Assembly: GCF_004297125.1 (NCBI RefSeq)
Contig: NZ_SCVD01000020.1
Span: 248,001-312,000 of the forward strand
Length of the DNA stretch: 64,000 bases
Source of the DNA: Phenylobacterium sp.
GTDB taxonomy: Bacteria > Pseudomonadota > Alphaproteobacteria > Caulobacterales > Caulobacteraceae
Direction of reading: 5' to 3'
The notes beneath the pieces were generated by a model, which did no database searches, was not told where the DNA came from, and saw only the letters and a program-made list of their open reading frames with translations. Made by a program: the position numbers and the translations under genes. This document shows positions 63,951 to 64,000 of this stretch, one piece after another (the first letter of the stretch is position 1; the number at the start of each line of letters is the position of its first letter).

Positions 63951-64000
63951 TCAGGCCTCGACCGTCTTGGGCTCGCGCGGCATGCCCAAGCCCCGTTCCG
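63951..64000 (-). CDS. C-terminus of an upstream gene, probably acyl-CoA dehydrogenase (partial)
   Basis: The last 15 or so codons (ERGLGMPREPKTVEA then stop) are visible; the rest lies beyond the right edge. The tail LGMPREPK is typical of acyl-CoA dehydrogenases. The TGA abuts the ATG of the next dehydrogenase gene, so they form one operon and probably a heteromeric enzyme. Confidence 0.55.
   Translation of the reverse strand, partial: ERGLGMPREPKTVEA

Overview
The window is GC-rich throughout. Gene content points to an alphaproteobacterium of the Caulobacteraceae, possibly Phenylobacterium (an inference from gene types; there is no rRNA or marker gene to confirm it). Five TonB-dependent receptors (TBDRs) occur in 64 kb, with many short-chain dehydrogenases, esterases, class C beta-lactamase-like hydrolases and CoA-metabolism genes. 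No tRNA, rRNA or CRISPR array was seen.

Layout. 1-3950: 3' part of a zur-like regulator, then a TBDR and a PepSY membrane protein, probably a metal-uptake unit. 4026-5677: a YnfA protein, then a MerR-type regulator divergent from a small Cys-rich protein and a mercury-transport-like membrane protein. 5827-11102: accessory island with hipBA, a class II Fic gene and a decayed conjugative element (integrase stub, excisionase-like HTH, XRE-TraG chimera, LPD7 protein).

11244-20200: a self-contained catabolic cluster (TBDR, class III aminotransferase, MFS transporter, SDR, NTF2-FMO fusion, TetR regulator). Its promoter regions carry four copies of one AT-rich operator-like element. 20465-23843: ridA-dadA-alr divergent from an Lrp/AsnC regulator, an alanine racemisation/oxidation module. 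24086-25060: DEDDh exonuclease with a C-terminal BRCT-like region.

25263-37367: a CoA-thioester cluster (serine hydrolase; two MaoC-type proteins, CaiB/BaiF CoA-transferase), a TBDR-esterase-PhoD operon, two tandem-TetR regulators and an SDR. Two promoter regions here share a TTTACGT-N4-GTACA element. 37521-52734: LysR, AraC, a TBDR-tannase operon, a third tandem TetR, GSTs, SDR, serine hydrolase, another TBDR and an AraC regulator. The recurring theme is an outer-membrane receptor translationally coupled to an esterase, with a local regulator: import and hydrolysis of esterified or aromatic substrates that remain unidentified.

53105-64000: stress and housekeeping genes: small proteins, a phasin-CBS fusion, an epimerase, hemerythrin with a possible EcfG promoter, a receiver protein, a hybrid histidine kinase, an ion channel with a zinc ribbon, an FAD/NAD(P)-binding protein, DUF3008, a serine hydrolase, and acyl-CoA dehydrogenase genes running off the right edge.
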